DNA from: Bacillus sp. AFS006103
Lineage (GTDB): Bacteria; Bacillota; Bacilli; Bacillales; Cytobacillaceae
Direction: 5' to 3'
Assembly: GCA_002559145.1 (NCBI GenBank)
Contig: NTXX01000027.1
Location: forward strand, 1-64,000
DNA length: 64,000 nucleotides
Part shown: positions 55,530 through 64,000 of the stretch, one piece after another
How positions within the stretch are numbered: the first letter of the stretch is position 1
How the letters are laid out: the number at the start of each line of letters is the position of its first letter
Notes under the pieces: generated by a model
Told to the model about the DNA's origin: nothing
What the model saw: the letters and a program-made list of their open reading frames with translations, nothing else
Database searches by the model: none
Position numbers and translations under genes: made by a program

Positions 55530-58373
55530 CTACGAATCTGGAAAATCACAAACCGGGCACTTTACGTACCACGGATAATGTTCAAATTCCTCTTTATGAT
55601 AGTTGTCACGAAGGTGTTTAACCAGTTTATGGCCATTTCTATCACAATGCGTTCGTACCCAAAACTCACCACAGCTATGACATGAAATATGGAATTTAAT
55701 GTTTTGACTCCCAGGAATCACTCTATGCTGAATGTCAGTGTCGGTACTGCCGCACTCCCAACAGATAAACGGAGTCTTTTGTTCAACAAAATGATATTCA
55801 ATCATCATTTTTACATATGCTTTCAGATTACTAATTTGTCCCGGAATACAGGATATTGAACCAAAGCTTTGCCGTGGATTGCGATCAAAAAGCTGATCAA
55901 CTCTATAAAAGTTTTGTGCCATCGTATGATTTAAATAGCCGCCAAAAAACTGGTAGCGATTGTCGACATCCGGGTGGATGAGAAAAGATGCATGTGATGT
56001 ATGATCATGGGCATGGAAATAATTTAAATAATGATCAATGGCCACAGTGTTAATATCGTGAAACCATCCATAATGTGAACTTTGTTCCTGATAATTTCGA
56101 TATTTGGCATCCAGGTAAAACCATTTGGTGATCCGTCTTTGTTGATACTCTTCTCCTGCAAATACAGTCAACTCAAAGGCATAATCGGGTTTTTTCCCAG
56201 CAATGTATTCATTAAAATGAATGATTACTTCAAGTTTCTCAATATCGACGGATCCATCCTTGTATAGGTGATTCGTCTGTTTCTTTCCGTTATGTTTCAT
56301 TTTAATACGGAAACCTTCTAAGTTCCCTGCCTTTGCTTTTTCCATCCTTCTACCATCTAGAAATTGGTCAATTACGTCTTTAAAAGAACGTCCAGTTGTT
56401 GTTTTCCAGCCAGTATCATGGAAGATCTTTAAGATTTGAATCAAAATCCAATATTCATATAATTCGTCTGTCTTTTTTACGATAAAATCAGTTTCCTTAA
56501 AATCGGAAGTGAATTCATATTTCTTATTGAGTTCTCTTAAGCTTTTCCATACCACGGAATAATTCTTATCATTTGTAAAAATTTGAGTGAGCTTCCAACG
56601 ACTTTTTTTCTTTGTCACACCACCTAGAACAGGAAGTTGTAAATATCCATCTAATTTATCTATGAGTTTTCTTACCTTTCCATTGCAGGCTTTAATTTCT
56701 TCTACTTGGTTATTAGTTTGAATCTGCTTTGTGTTTAAACTGTTAATCTGCTTACGAATTTCTTCTTTGAATTCCCAGACTCCATATTGATTAAACCAAG
56801 ACTCAAGTTCTGATTGAGTTATCGTTTTCGGTACTTCCAAACCATTAATACTCTTCAATTCTACAATGCTGATCGGATATTCGTAAGTATCTGGATAATA
56901 CTCACCATTCCGGTTTTTAGCCTGATTTCCCCTTAGGGGGTCATCATCTTGGATGGAGTTTTTCTTCACAACTGCATGGATGTTCATTACACTTTGGTTA
57001 TTAAGTTCAAATAACTTGTATAAAAGAAAAACATGCTGCCGATAATCTGCTGTAATAAGTTTTAGGTCTACTTTTCGCCCTTTAATATGAACAACTCTTC
57101 GATTTTCCTCCATAATACGATATTCTAATTTCTGATTATGAAACATAAAGTCAAGCGGAAAAACACGATTCACAATATCAAACTGTGAACCATTAATCGT
57201 TGTCATTAATTGATTATGGATAAAACTCATCTTAGGTGTGAAATTCTTACTGTACTTGGCAACTTGAAAAATCACTTCAATTGTTTCGTCCTCGCTGTTT
57301 CGCTGACGAAGCTTCTTAAACATATTTCGACAATAATTCACTTTAAAAAAAGGATTAGTGCTAGAATCAGCAATCAATTCCTCTAAGTCTGTTAAGTTAT
57401 TGACCCCATACTGCTCAACTAATTGCTCCACTTGGTCATCAATTTCTAATTTCTTATTGAGGCTTTCCTTAAAAATATACGTCTCTGAATCTTCCAGATA
57501 CCTTTTTAGTTCTGATAACGCAAAATAAATCATTTGGTTTTCATAGATATCGGTAGATTCCGTTGGCTGTGAAGAAATTGATTTTACATTTCCTTCATTT
57601 AGCAAAAGGTTCATTACCGTTTTCGAATTGAACTTTTTAATATTGCGAATCGGTACCTTCATAAGAGTCTCTTCAATTTTCGTTTTTGGAAGTTGATTAA
57701 TCCTATGTAATGGGCTCTTTATCAGTTCAATAGCTTTTTCTATATCCTCTAATGTATGCTTCCACATTAGCTGTATCGACTGTTTAGAAGAGTTTTGTTC
57801 CATGACCAGCTCTCTTCTGATATTAAGAATATCATTAAGCATTTCCTGATATTTTTCAAAAGAAAGAGAAGATGGCAGGATACATGCTTTATAGAAATTA
57901 GGAGTTACCGGCGCTGTTGACCTTTTTTTGTAAACATTAAAGTAAAACACACCGGCATTCACTGAACCAAAGACAGCCTTATCTAAACTATTGGAATATA
58001 ACCATTTTTTATCTCTGCCCTTCTTCAACTTCGGTTGATCGAAGAAAATTTGCCGTTTTTCATCATAATATAACTCTTTCTCCAACTCTTCTTTCTTTGG
58101 AGAATACTTGATTTGAAAATCACGAGAGTCCTCATCAACTTCAAGGTCTGTTAATTGAAACACAAGGACATAAAAGTAACTTCCTCTTTCCTTTCCTCGG
58201 AAATGGCTCTGCGCGACAAATGTTTTATGGCGATTTTCAATTCCTACTACCAATTCTGGGTATTGTTCGGGATTTTCAAGAAAAATCACGTCTTTATATA
58301 CAAATTTTCCATTTTGAATCTGAACTTGTTCCTCATCAAGAATAAATTTGGCCATCAAAGCTTTGACTTTCAT
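55530..58373 (-). CDS. DUF2357 protein with PD-(D/E)XK nuclease and C-terminal zinc site
   Basis: The start is ATG 58371-58373, with GGAGGT seven bases upstream; the stop of the McrB-like gene lies inside that ribosome site, so translation is coupled. The N-terminal 250 residues fit the DUF2357 style. A nuclease core lies at about 728-760: KKPDYAFELTVF, then WFYLDAKYRN (D, then D-A-K in place of E-x-K). The C-terminus has four Cys pairs or near-pairs (CWECGS, SCHSCGE, THCDRNGHK, KCPVCDF), enough for zinc binding. DUF2357 proteins next to McrB-type motors form McrBC-like type IV restriction pairs, in which this subunit replaces McrC. It should cut DNA or RNA when the motor is engaged. Confidence 0.78.
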   Translation of the reverse strand: MKVKALMAKFILDEEQVQIQNGKFVYKDVIFLENPEQYPELVVGIENRHKTFVAQSHFRGKERGSYFYVLVFQLTDLEVDEDSRDFQIKYSPKKEELEKELYYDEKRQIFFDQPKLKKGRDKKWLYSNSLDKAVFGSVNAGVFYFNVYKKRSTAPVTPNFYKACILPSSLSFEKYQEMLNDILNIRRELVMEQNSSKQSIQLMWKHTLEDIEKAIELIKSPLHRINQLPKTKIEETLMKVPIRNIKKFNSKTVMNLLLNEGNVKSISSQPTESTDIYENQMIYFALSELKRYLEDSETYIFKESLNKKLEIDDQVEQLVEQYGVNNLTDLEELIADSSTNPFFKVNYCRNMFKKLRQRNSEDETIEVIFQVAKYSKNFTPKMSFIHNQLMTTINGSQFDIVNRVFPLDFMFHNQKLEYRIMEENRRVVHIKGRKVDLKLITADYRQHVFLLYKLFELNNQSVMNIHAVVKKNSIQDDDPLRGNQAKNRNGEYYPDTYEYPISIVELKSINGLEVPKTITQSELESWFNQYGVWEFKEEIRKQINSLNTKQIQTNNQVEEIKACNGKVRKLIDKLDGYLQLPVLGGVTKKKSRWKLTQIFTNDKNYSVVWKSLRELNKKYEFTSDFKETDFIVKKTDELYEYWILIQILKIFHDTGWKTTTGRSFKDVIDQFLDGRRMEKAKAGNLEGFRIKMKHNGKKQTNHLYKDGSVDIEKLEVIIHFNEYIAGKKPDYAFELTVFAGEEYQQRRITKWFYLDAKYRNYQEQSSHYGWFHDINTVAIDHYLNYFHAHDHTSHASFLIHPDVDNRYQFFGGYLNHTMAQNFYRVDQLFDRNPRQSFGSISCIPGQISNLKAYVKMMIEYHFVEQKTPFICWECGSTDTDIQHRVIPGSQNIKFHISCHSCGEFWVRTHCDRNGHKLVKHLRDNYHKEEFEHYPWYVKCPVCDFPDS

Positions 58374-58378
58374 TTGCC

Positions 58379-60343
58379 TTACCTCCAATAGGTTAAGGCT
58401 GACAATTTATTGCTGCTGCCAGAATCATAGATTTTCATTTCGTTTAATACTGAATAGGAACGTTTTGTTCCATCATTAAAAAAGGATTGCAGTATGGACA
58501 TGAGTTGGTCCAAATCGGTATCATAGCTGTCTGTATTAATTTTTGGCAAAATTAAACTTGCACCCACAATATCAAGTAAATCATTAGGCTCAAGCAGCCC
58601 TATACCAATCATTTGGTTAACAGCACGGTCAAACCGGTTGGTTAAGTGCAAGTTATACCGACGCAGCTGCTCTTTCATTGTATGAAATTTCTTTTTTTCT
58701 CTTTCACTCTTCTCACCGTTTTCAACATGAAAATCCTCAACCGAAATCTCAACTTGTTCGCGAGGGATATTTAGTATAAGAACACTTTTACGTGCCTCTT
58801 CCATTTCGATTTCGTTAACAGGGTCAATCTTCATTAAGAAGCTCCGGTCTACAACCTTTGGACTTAAGTCCTTAGTTGTTTCATCTTTATTGATCGTACC
58901 AATGAAACGAATATTCTCAGGGATTTCAAGTAAGGGTTGATACTTTTGGATAAAATAAAGTTGTTTTTTCATTTGAAAATAGTTATTTATGTCATTTTGC
59001 CCTTGTGAGGCTAAATAAGCGTCTAATGACATATCGGCTACTTTCTCTTGAAAATAAAAATAACGTTCACTTAATTCTTCTTCTATTTCGAATTTAAAAT
59101 TTTCACTGTAAAGCTGAATCTTCCGGTCTGTCTGTAGTTTACTTAAGAATTCTGCGAAATAGTACTCAATATGAGCCAGGTTCATCTCGTCCAAGCAGAT
59201 AAAATAGAGTTTCGATGGATTGTTTTTTGCTTCTAAAATCGCATCTAGGAAAGGAGTTGATACGTAAGCCTTTTCGATTGGATTCAAGAAACCTAACAGG
59301 TCGCTTTTATCCATCCAATTCGGCTGAACTGGGATAATACGCAGTTCGGCATTCACTGCCTTTGCGAACCCTTCAACTAAACTAGTTTTACCTGTGCCTG
59401 GGCTCCCAGCTAACACAACAAGCTGGTCGGTTCGTAATCCTGTATAAAATTGCAGTAATGTATGGGCATCATAATACAATGGCTTTTCATCATCGGTTAA
59501 CAAATAATTCTTTACATGTTCGAGCATTTCTAATGGATGATCAAACTTTCTTTTCGGCTGTTCTTGTGAAATCATGGGTTGGGATTTACCTTTTGCCGTA
59601 AATAACTTAAAAGTCTCTAACTTATTTTTTACCTCTTCCAGCTCTTCAATTTCTTTCTGTAATGTTGCTTTTATTATTTGCTGTTCTGACTGTAATTGCT
59701 GCTTTAGATCTTCTTCTTTCCTTTCATAGTCTACTTTTAAATCTGAGATTTTACCTTGATTTACAGTTATTAAATCCTCTGTATATGCTAATTCCTTCCG
59801 TTTTTTCTCAATATCATAATCTATTAGTTTGTTAAAAAAGGGTTTATTGTTTTCTGTTAAATATACGATTTTCTTTTTAGTATCAACAGCAAAATCATTG
59901 AGTTTGGGTTGTTCTCCGGGATAAACATCCAGTAAAGCATCAAGATAACCGTCAAACAATTCTGCTTTCGTAACTGTGTCTCTTTTTATTTTAATTAAGT
60001 GTGGTTCAGTTTCCTTTTTCCCACCGTATAGGTCAAGATTAAAAAAGACATAATCCCCCTGGACAATCTTTTTATCCATTAATTCTTTGGTTACAGGAAG
60101 AGTTCCAAGTATCGTTTTGTAATCTAACCCAAACGGAAACTTCAATGGAATCAGATGCTTGTTATTGTCTATAACCATAGGATTAATAATCTCACAATTG
60201 TTTTCTTTTATAGAGTGGACTTTGCCGAATAAGCGCAGGTCATTATTTCCTACAAACTGCTCCCAAAATTTAATTCTCTCTTCATAAGACTCATCCAAAT
60301 ATTCTAGTAGGTCCATTGATGTATTTTGTAGTTGTTCTACCAT
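58379..60343 (-). CDS. McrB-like AAA+ NTPase (654 aa)
   Basis: GGAGG lies six bases before ATG 60343. The N-terminal 190 residues are unassigned and likely recognise the target. A coiled coil follows (about 194-245). The AAA+ core has VLAGSPGTGKTSLVEG (Walker A, about 308-323), YFICLDEMNLAHIEYYFAEF (Walker B, about 378-397) and FIGTINKDETTKDLSPKVVD (about 480-499). The last block aligns with the McrB signature loop but reads N-K-D-E-T where classic McrB has N-T-A-D-R, so it belongs to a divergent branch that may use ATP rather than GTP. The DUF2357 gene starts five bases downstream. The pair probably acts as a translocase-nuclease against foreign nucleic acid. Confidence 0.82.
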   Translation of the reverse strand: MVEQLQNTSMDLLEYLDESYEERIKFWEQFVGNNDLRLFGKVHSIKENNCEIINPMVIDNNKHLIPLKFPFGLDYKTILGTLPVTKELMDKKIVQGDYVFFNLDLYGGKKETEPHLIKIKRDTVTKAELFDGYLDALLDVYPGEQPKLNDFAVDTKKKIVYLTENNKPFFNKLIDYDIEKKRKELAYTEDLITVNQGKISDLKVDYERKEEDLKQQLQSEQQIIKATLQKEIEELEEVKNKLETFKLFTAKGKSQPMISQEQPKRKFDHPLEMLEHVKNYLLTDDEKPLYYDAHTLLQFYTGLRTDQLVVLAGSPGTGKTSLVEGFAKAVNAELRIIPVQPNWMDKSDLLGFLNPIEKAYVSTPFLDAILEAKNNPSKLYFICLDEMNLAHIEYYFAEFLSKLQTDRKIQLYSENFKFEIEEELSERYFYFQEKVADMSLDAYLASQGQNDINNYFQMKKQLYFIQKYQPLLEIPENIRFIGTINKDETTKDLSPKVVDRSFLMKIDPVNEIEMEEARKSVLILNIPREQVEISVEDFHVENGEKSEREKKKFHTMKEQLRRYNLHLTNRFDRAVNQMIGIGLLEPNDLLDIVGASLILPKINTDSYDTDLDQLMSILQSFFNDGTKRSYSVLNEMKIYDSGSSNKLSALTYWR

Positions 60344-60506
60344 GTTGTACCTCCAAATTTCCTATATATTATTTTAGATAAACTAATACCTAGCTTAATT
60401 AACGGCGGTCTTATTTTTTCGTAAAATGTAACTTCTTTTATTATGCAATAATATGAAATTCTCCGCATCTCTTTTCTCCTACTTTTGTTATTATTACGAT
60501 TAAGAA

Positions 60507-60532
60507 AGTCCCCACCTAAAAGGATGGGGACT
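60507..60532 (-). terminator. Terminator of the HEPN-like gene
   Basis: AGTCCCCA (60507-60514) pairs with TGGGGACT (60525-60532), and TTTCTTAA follows on the minus strand. It separates the HEPN-like gene from the McrB-like operon. Confidence 0.75.
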
Positions 60533-60538
60533 CTATCA

Positions 60539-62368
60539 TTAGTTCGCTGCCTCTTTCTCTTCCGCCAGTAAAAATAAGACTAAGTAAACCAACACGTCCC
60601 TGACCCGAATCAGTAAGGCTTCTGTTTTATCAATCAATTCTTTAATCGTAATCGAAACGACCTTGCCATTCGGGGAGGACGGCTCATTTTCATGTACCTT
60701 GATATGAATGAAGGAGTGTGCAATTTTATTACGAATAAAATCAAAATTCGATTCACCCTCCACTATTTTTTTCCAATTATCTTTTTCATAAAAAAGATCT
60801 CGTGACAAACTATAAAGAGTCTGTAGGAACGGATTATTTTTCATTGATTGTTTAATCGGCTCTCTAATGTTTTCATAACCAATTCCATGTTGTTCATACC
60901 ATATCTTTTTATAGGTAATTTCATCATTCCGCGTAACTTCCAATTCATAGTATTCTTTAATAAACGTGGCCACTCGGTCAAAAAGCCCATAGGACTGCAG
61001 GTAGCATTGTTTCATTCTTTCCACAAAAAGACCCTTCTTATCATCTGGACTAGTTTCGAAGCCTTTAGAGGACTCGAAAAAGAACTGTCTGATAATCATA
61101 AATTCATGCTTCATTAATTTATATAAGAAGCTAAAATATTCATTTCGCTCCCCAGATAAGAATGATACGTCAATATGGTCACTGCTAGGATAACGAGAAT
61201 GAAATGACGGCACAAGGGAAAGGTATAGTTCCTTTTTAGAACACCACTCCTCATACGTTTCTTCCTCTGAAGGGTAAGGACCGTCTTTTATTTCTGCAAG
61301 AGAAACCGGCGGTGGTGATGTATAAGAATTTAACAGCTGATCTTCAAGCCCTTCTTCCTTAATGGCTTCAATTAATGGTTGGAATAAATGATTGCCCTGA
61401 CGGTCATACATTTTGCTCATTAATTCTGCTTCAGCATCTAAATAAATCCATAATTGTTCAGGAATATACTTTCCTACTAGTGCCTCTTCCCTAATCGAAC
61501 CATATTCTTGCTCAAAAGATAAATGATTAGACCCTACTAAATACCGTTCAGCAATATCCTTGGAATCCGCCAATACACCTGCCATCCACTCTAAAAGTAT
61601 ATGATATGGTTTTCGATTATGTTGTAATTTCAGAAACGGTAGCCAGTGCATCAAGCTTTTAACATAGCCGGCTTTATATTGAATATCCACTTCTGGATCA
61701 TCCATCCATTCGTAATATTCTTCCTTATCAGCTCGGATCGTGTCCCAGATTCTTGCATCAAGAGCATATAAATCTCTTAACTTTGGTATTAAGCTTTCAA
61801 TTTCATATTCAATAAGGACCGACACTAAATCCTTATCGTCTTCCTCAGAATCCTCAATATCATTAACATTAATCCCTACCCTAATCGATGATACACGGCG
61901 CGATGACCTTCTATTTGTTGGTTCTATTAAGAATGGCAACTCAGCACTCTGTTCATGTCGATTAAGGTCAAATAAGATATCTTCTCTTGCTTCTTCACTC
62001 TTTAAGTATCCTAGTAATTTTCGGGTTTCAAGTAATATAGTATAGAAGGATTCCTTGTATTTGATTCGGTCCTCTTGTAGCTGTGGATCAAGAAACTTAT
62101 ATTCTTTAAATGCCAGCTGTGCTTTGTCATAAGCATAAAGGCTATGAGAGATGAATTTATTTTTTACTTTCTTCATAAACCGTATGGATTCTTTATAATA
62201 ATCTTCATTATAAGGATAGTTTTTTAAAAATGACTGTAACTTATCAAAAAACGTATTAAGTTGATATCCATTGTAGTTACTTAAGTTTGCTGCAATTTCA
62301 CAAATATTGTCCCAACGCTGTTCCTCAGTTAGAGGGCTTCTTTTTGGTACCCGGTTTCTTCCCTTCAT
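60539..62368 (-). CDS. Cthe_2314-like HEPN protein (609 aa)
   Basis: The start is ATG 62366-62368 with AGGAGTG six bases upstream; the longer frame begins at an unsupported TTG. The protein is helical throughout. The last 150 residues read HEFMIIRQFFFESSKGFETS, FDFIRNKIAHSFIHIKV (R-N-x3-H, about 545-551) and a final hydrophobic helix VRDVLVYLVLFLLAEE. This resembles the Cthe_2314 HEPN family, RNase-like domains found in prokaryotic conflict loci. The final helix packs the HEPN bundle and is not likely a membrane anchor. It lies just upstream of the McrB-like operon but has its own terminator. It may be a stand-alone abortive-infection protein or a partner of that operon. Confidence 0.65.
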   Translation of the reverse strand: MKGRNRVPKRSPLTEEQRWDNICEIAANLSNYNGYQLNTFFDKLQSFLKNYPYNEDYYKESIRFMKKVKNKFISHSLYAYDKAQLAFKEYKFLDPQLQEDRIKYKESFYTILLETRKLLGYLKSEEAREDILFDLNRHEQSAELPFLIEPTNRRSSRRVSSIRVGINVNDIEDSEEDDKDLVSVLIEYEIESLIPKLRDLYALDARIWDTIRADKEEYYEWMDDPEVDIQYKAGYVKSLMHWLPFLKLQHNRKPYHILLEWMAGVLADSKDIAERYLVGSNHLSFEQEYGSIREEALVGKYIPEQLWIYLDAEAELMSKMYDRQGNHLFQPLIEAIKEEGLEDQLLNSYTSPPPVSLAEIKDGPYPSEEETYEEWCSKKELYLSLVPSFHSRYPSSDHIDVSFLSGERNEYFSFLYKLMKHEFMIIRQFFFESSKGFETSPDDKKGLFVERMKQCYLQSYGLFDRVATFIKEYYELEVTRNDEITYKKIWYEQHGIGYENIREPIKQSMKNNPFLQTLYSLSRDLFYEKDNWKKIVEGESNFDFIRNKIAHSFIHIKVHENEPSSPNGKVVSITIKELIDKTEALLIRVRDVLVYLVLFLLAEEKEAAN

Positions 62369-62533
62369 TTTTTTCACTCCTAAAGACAAATCATTCTATT
62401 GTTTATATTCTTTATAATCATTATTAACACTATTTTCAGTAAAATAACAAGAATAGAGGTTAAGATTATAAAAACACTATTTTGTTGGCCACATTTTTTA
62501 GACCCTGCGAGTAAATGGCAAAAATGCGCGAGT

Positions 62534-62677
62534 ATAGTAGGACTAACAATGAAGGATTTCGACTTTAAAAATAATACAAAAACCCTTAACAAAACTTGGG
62601 GTTATGCCAAAAAGCATTCTGAGGGTTTTAGACCGACAAAAAACGAAGCATCCAACCGTACAATAAAAATAGAATAA
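62534..62677 (+). pseudogene. Tyrosine recombinase (integrase) fragment
   Basis: The frame reads IVGLTMKDFDFKNNTKTLNK, TWGYAKKHSEGFRP and TKNEASNRTIKIE, then stops. This matches the start of the catalytic domain of Tn916/ICE-type phage integrases, where a GLTW-x-DFDF block precedes NKTW and KN-x-SSRTI. The upstream part of the frame (62399-62533) does not look like integrase, and the catalytic Arg, His and Tyr region that should follow is absent. It is the relic of a deleted mobile element at the right edge of the defence genes. Confidence 0.7.
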
Positions 62678-62796
62678 AAACAATGAACGCATTTAAAAGA
62701 CTTTTTTAGACATTGTCACCAAATATGTATGGATTATTTTTTAATATTGCTAGTCAAAAACCTTTTTCATCAGTTTTCCCTAAAATAAAAAAGACT

Positions 62797-62826
62797 CACA
62801 GACATTGATATATCAATATTTGTGTG
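62797..62826 (-). terminator. Terminator-like hairpin
   Basis: CACAGACATTGATA faces TATCAATATTTGTGTG, an imperfect stem. The minus-strand flank is TCTTTTTTATTTT. It would end transcription of the small genes at 62893-63248. Confidence 0.55.
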
Positions 62827-62892
62827 TGTTTTATCGTAATAAAATTTAACTCGTTTTCATCAAAAAATTCCGAGTGAGGGTCGAACTGGAAA

Positions 62893-63099
62893 CTAATTTG
62901 TCTGAAATCTATTCAATTTATTTAGATGGTATTTTATATTCTCATCACTTTTAGGATGATCCTGTTCCGTCCGCAAGTTGAATTCCATTTTCCGTAGACT
63001 GTACGTATCCTCTTCTGATAAATTGGCTAGATTAATATTTTCTTCATTTAATAATGAAAATAATGCTACTTCTGACGATTCTAGATCTATATCCTTCAA
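62893..63099 (-). CDS. Small hypothetical protein (68 aa)
   Basis: A TTG start overlaps the stop of the preceding small frame (TTGA), which suggests translational coupling. The product, MKDIDLESSEVALFSLLNEE onward, is acidic and mainly helical. I do not recognise it. A terminator-like hairpin follows. As the upstream JAB gene is frameshifted, this may be an orphan of a decayed operon. Confidence 0.35.
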   Translation of the reverse strand: MKDIDLESSEVALFSLLNEENINLANLSEEDTYSLRKMEFNLRTEQDHPKSDENIKYHLNKLNRFQTN

Positions 63100-63248
63100 A
63101 GAGTTACCTGTAAATTGTAAGCCCTGATTTCAAATTGATATTTTTGAAACTCTCCCACTATATAAGAAGTCTTGTACCCAAGTTTTTTCGTTTTAGGTGC
63201 GCTGTGGGGATCGGATGATTCATTATTAAAAAATTCTAGTCCGTTCAT
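63096..63248 (-). CDS. Small hypothetical protein (50 aa) overlapping the JAB remnant
   Basis: ATG 63246-63248 opens a frame (MNGLEFFNNESSDPHSAPKT onward) that overlaps the end of the JAB frame by 23 bases and runs into the next small frame through a TTGA junction. The chain of overlaps is typical of a real operon. No motif is visible and no strong ribosome site was found. Confidence 0.3.
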   Translation of the reverse strand: MNGLEFFNNESSDPHSAPKTKKLGYKTSYIVGEFQKYQFEIRAYNLQVTL

Positions 63249-63695
63249 TTTCATAAATATTGATTGTTAGCGGTTTGTTTTCTTTTCCATCCCTGGTTAT
63301 GGCGATGATGATTTCAAATGGATACTTGTTCGTTAATGAATATAAAATGTCACCATTACTCGGACATGCCCAGTCTGAGAAATACTCTTCATATGGGTGA
63401 CTGTGATAAGTTCCAATAAAATTGGATGTTGAAAATAAATGTCTGGAGGCTTTTAAGGCTGCCTTCACTTTCGGATTGGTTTGGACTGAATTTTTTGTTC
63501 TCTTCGCCACACTTCCTACTGGAAATATATAATCACATTCTACATATTCCCCTTTATCCAAGCCAAATAACAGCCACTTAATTCGGAATGTATCTTTTTT
63601 ACATTATCCGGAAAATACTGAACTGCATATAAAATAATAGTAGAAAAAGTGTTTTGAACCAATTCCAAGTAGTTCTTTTGCTGAGCCCTTATCAT
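63226..63695 (-). pseudogene. JAB/JAMM metalloprotease gene with frameshift
   Basis: The downstream part has IGTYHSHPYEEYFSDWACPS followed by NGD, the H-x-H...S-x2-D zinc signature of JAB/JAMM deubiquitinase-like proteases. The upstream part, in another frame, reads YAVQYFPDNVKKIHSELSG, the usual N-terminal helix and first strand. The two parts join near 63570, where one base appears lost (LSG then LLFGLDKGEYVECDYIF). The start is likely ATG 63693-63695 after AAAGGAG, although spacing is short. JAB proteins accompany E1/E2-like enzymes in several antiphage systems, so this may be the remnant of such an operon. Confidence 0.65.
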
Positions 63696-64000
63696 TTCTC
63701 CTTTATATCTTAACTTTTCAAATTCTATCAATTTGCAAATACTTAAACAAAATAGGTTTTTTATTATGTTTGTTTGTCTAATAAGAATCCTTGATCCGAG
63801 TATCAACACGCATTTGCAAGACATTGGGGAACCCTTCCTTTGGCAATAGCACCTCTGCCTGTCTAATTTCCTATTATAGCCATTCTCTATTGCGTCGGTT
63901 ATCAGGACCACTCAAAGACCAATTATTTCTTCCACGGCCAATTTTATCGTCAAACCAATTTCTTATTAATCGCTTTTATGTATTAGGTAATCCGTTGTTT
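63696..64000. other. Right window edge without a supported gene
   Basis: No frame with a start, ribosome site and protein-like composition could be supported in these 305 bases. Any gene continuing past the window edge cannot be judged. Confidence 0.3.

Noticed and set aside
58379-60343. Classic McrBC
   Set aside because: The motor has an altered McrB signature loop, and its partner is a DUF2357 protein rather than McrC.
62399-62533. N-terminal part of a 92-residue plus-strand gene
   Set aside because: The first 45 codons are hydrophobic AT-rich translation without any likeness to integrase; only the part from 62534 is supported.
1-64000. CRISPR array, tRNA or rRNA genes
   Set aside because: No regularly spaced direct repeats and no cloverleaf-like stretch was seen on either strand. 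The attachment site of the island lies in a protein gene, not in a tRNA.

Overview
The window looks like chromosomal DNA from a low-GC Gram-positive bacterium of the Bacillus group. The Shine-Dalgarno sites are strong (GGAGG/AAAGGAG), many terminators are intrinsic, and the short intergenic palindromes are of a type common in Bacillaceae. Apart from the 3' end of a quinone-dependent D-lactate dehydrogenase at the left edge, almost nothing is housekeeping. The window is a dense accessory/defence region, nearly all of it read from the minus strand. No CRISPR array, tRNA, rRNA or intact transposase or integrase was seen.

Left block (about 0.2-16.3 kb). It opens with gene debris: an Rpn-family nuclease tail, a fragment of an HNH endonuclease and an unknown tail. 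An Ltp-domain membrane protein lies among them. Then comes a set of large minus-strand DNA-processing genes: a RecD-like helicase with a C-terminal nuclease-like domain, which has its own terminator; a SNF2-family helicase; a sacsin-like GHKL ATPase with a C-terminal HNH-type zinc domain; a DUF91-type PD-(D/E)XK nuclease with a RAMA-like tail; and a 388-residue unknown. I read this as a multigene anti-invader system.

Central island (about 16.9-36.05 kb). A DNA-3-methyladenine glycosylase gene (alkA-like) is cut in two. Its first half lies at 16631-16906 and its second half at 36014-36404, both on the plus strand. The cut ends carry a 37-bp direct repeat (34/37 identical) that bounds 19.1 kb of inserted DNA. 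The island holds: (i) anaerobic ribonucleotide reductase genes nrdG and nrdD plus a dNMP kinase, with a divergent cytidine deaminase; (ii) a tightly packed seven-gene operon encoding a Ycf46-like AAA+ ATPase, a Dna2/Upf1-type SF1 helicase, a winged-helix/PLD-like protein, a catalytically degenerate PLD/coiled-coil protein, a DUF2997-like small protein, a DUF1257(Ycf35)-like coiled-coil protein and an NrdG-like radical SAM enzyme; (iii) a RiPP-type cluster of a 58-residue precursor, an rSAM/SPASM maturase, a cupin/JmjC-nucleotidyltransferase fusion and a flavodoxin-LRR fusion; (iv) an LRR gene whose stop codon lies inside the attachment repeat. The seven-gene operon is my leading candidate for an undescribed system. 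The RiPP cluster is the second.

Right block (about 36.4-64 kb). It contains a STAND NTPase next to an internally duplicated CorA-like membrane protein, a helical-repeat protein ending in a HEPN motif, and a second, very large STAND NTPase with an N-terminal HEPN motif. An operon follows with an McrB-like AAA+ motor, a DUF2357/PD-(D/E)XK nuclease and a DUF3800 protein, and upstream of it lies a Cthe_2314-like HEPN protein. The edge is decayed mobile DNA: a tyrosine-recombinase fragment and a frameshifted JAB/JAMM protease gene. Four separate proteins here carry HEPN-like R-N-x(3-4)-H motifs, which suggests RNA cleavage and abortive infection as a common theme.

All functions are inferred from motifs and gene order read by eye. 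No database search was possible.
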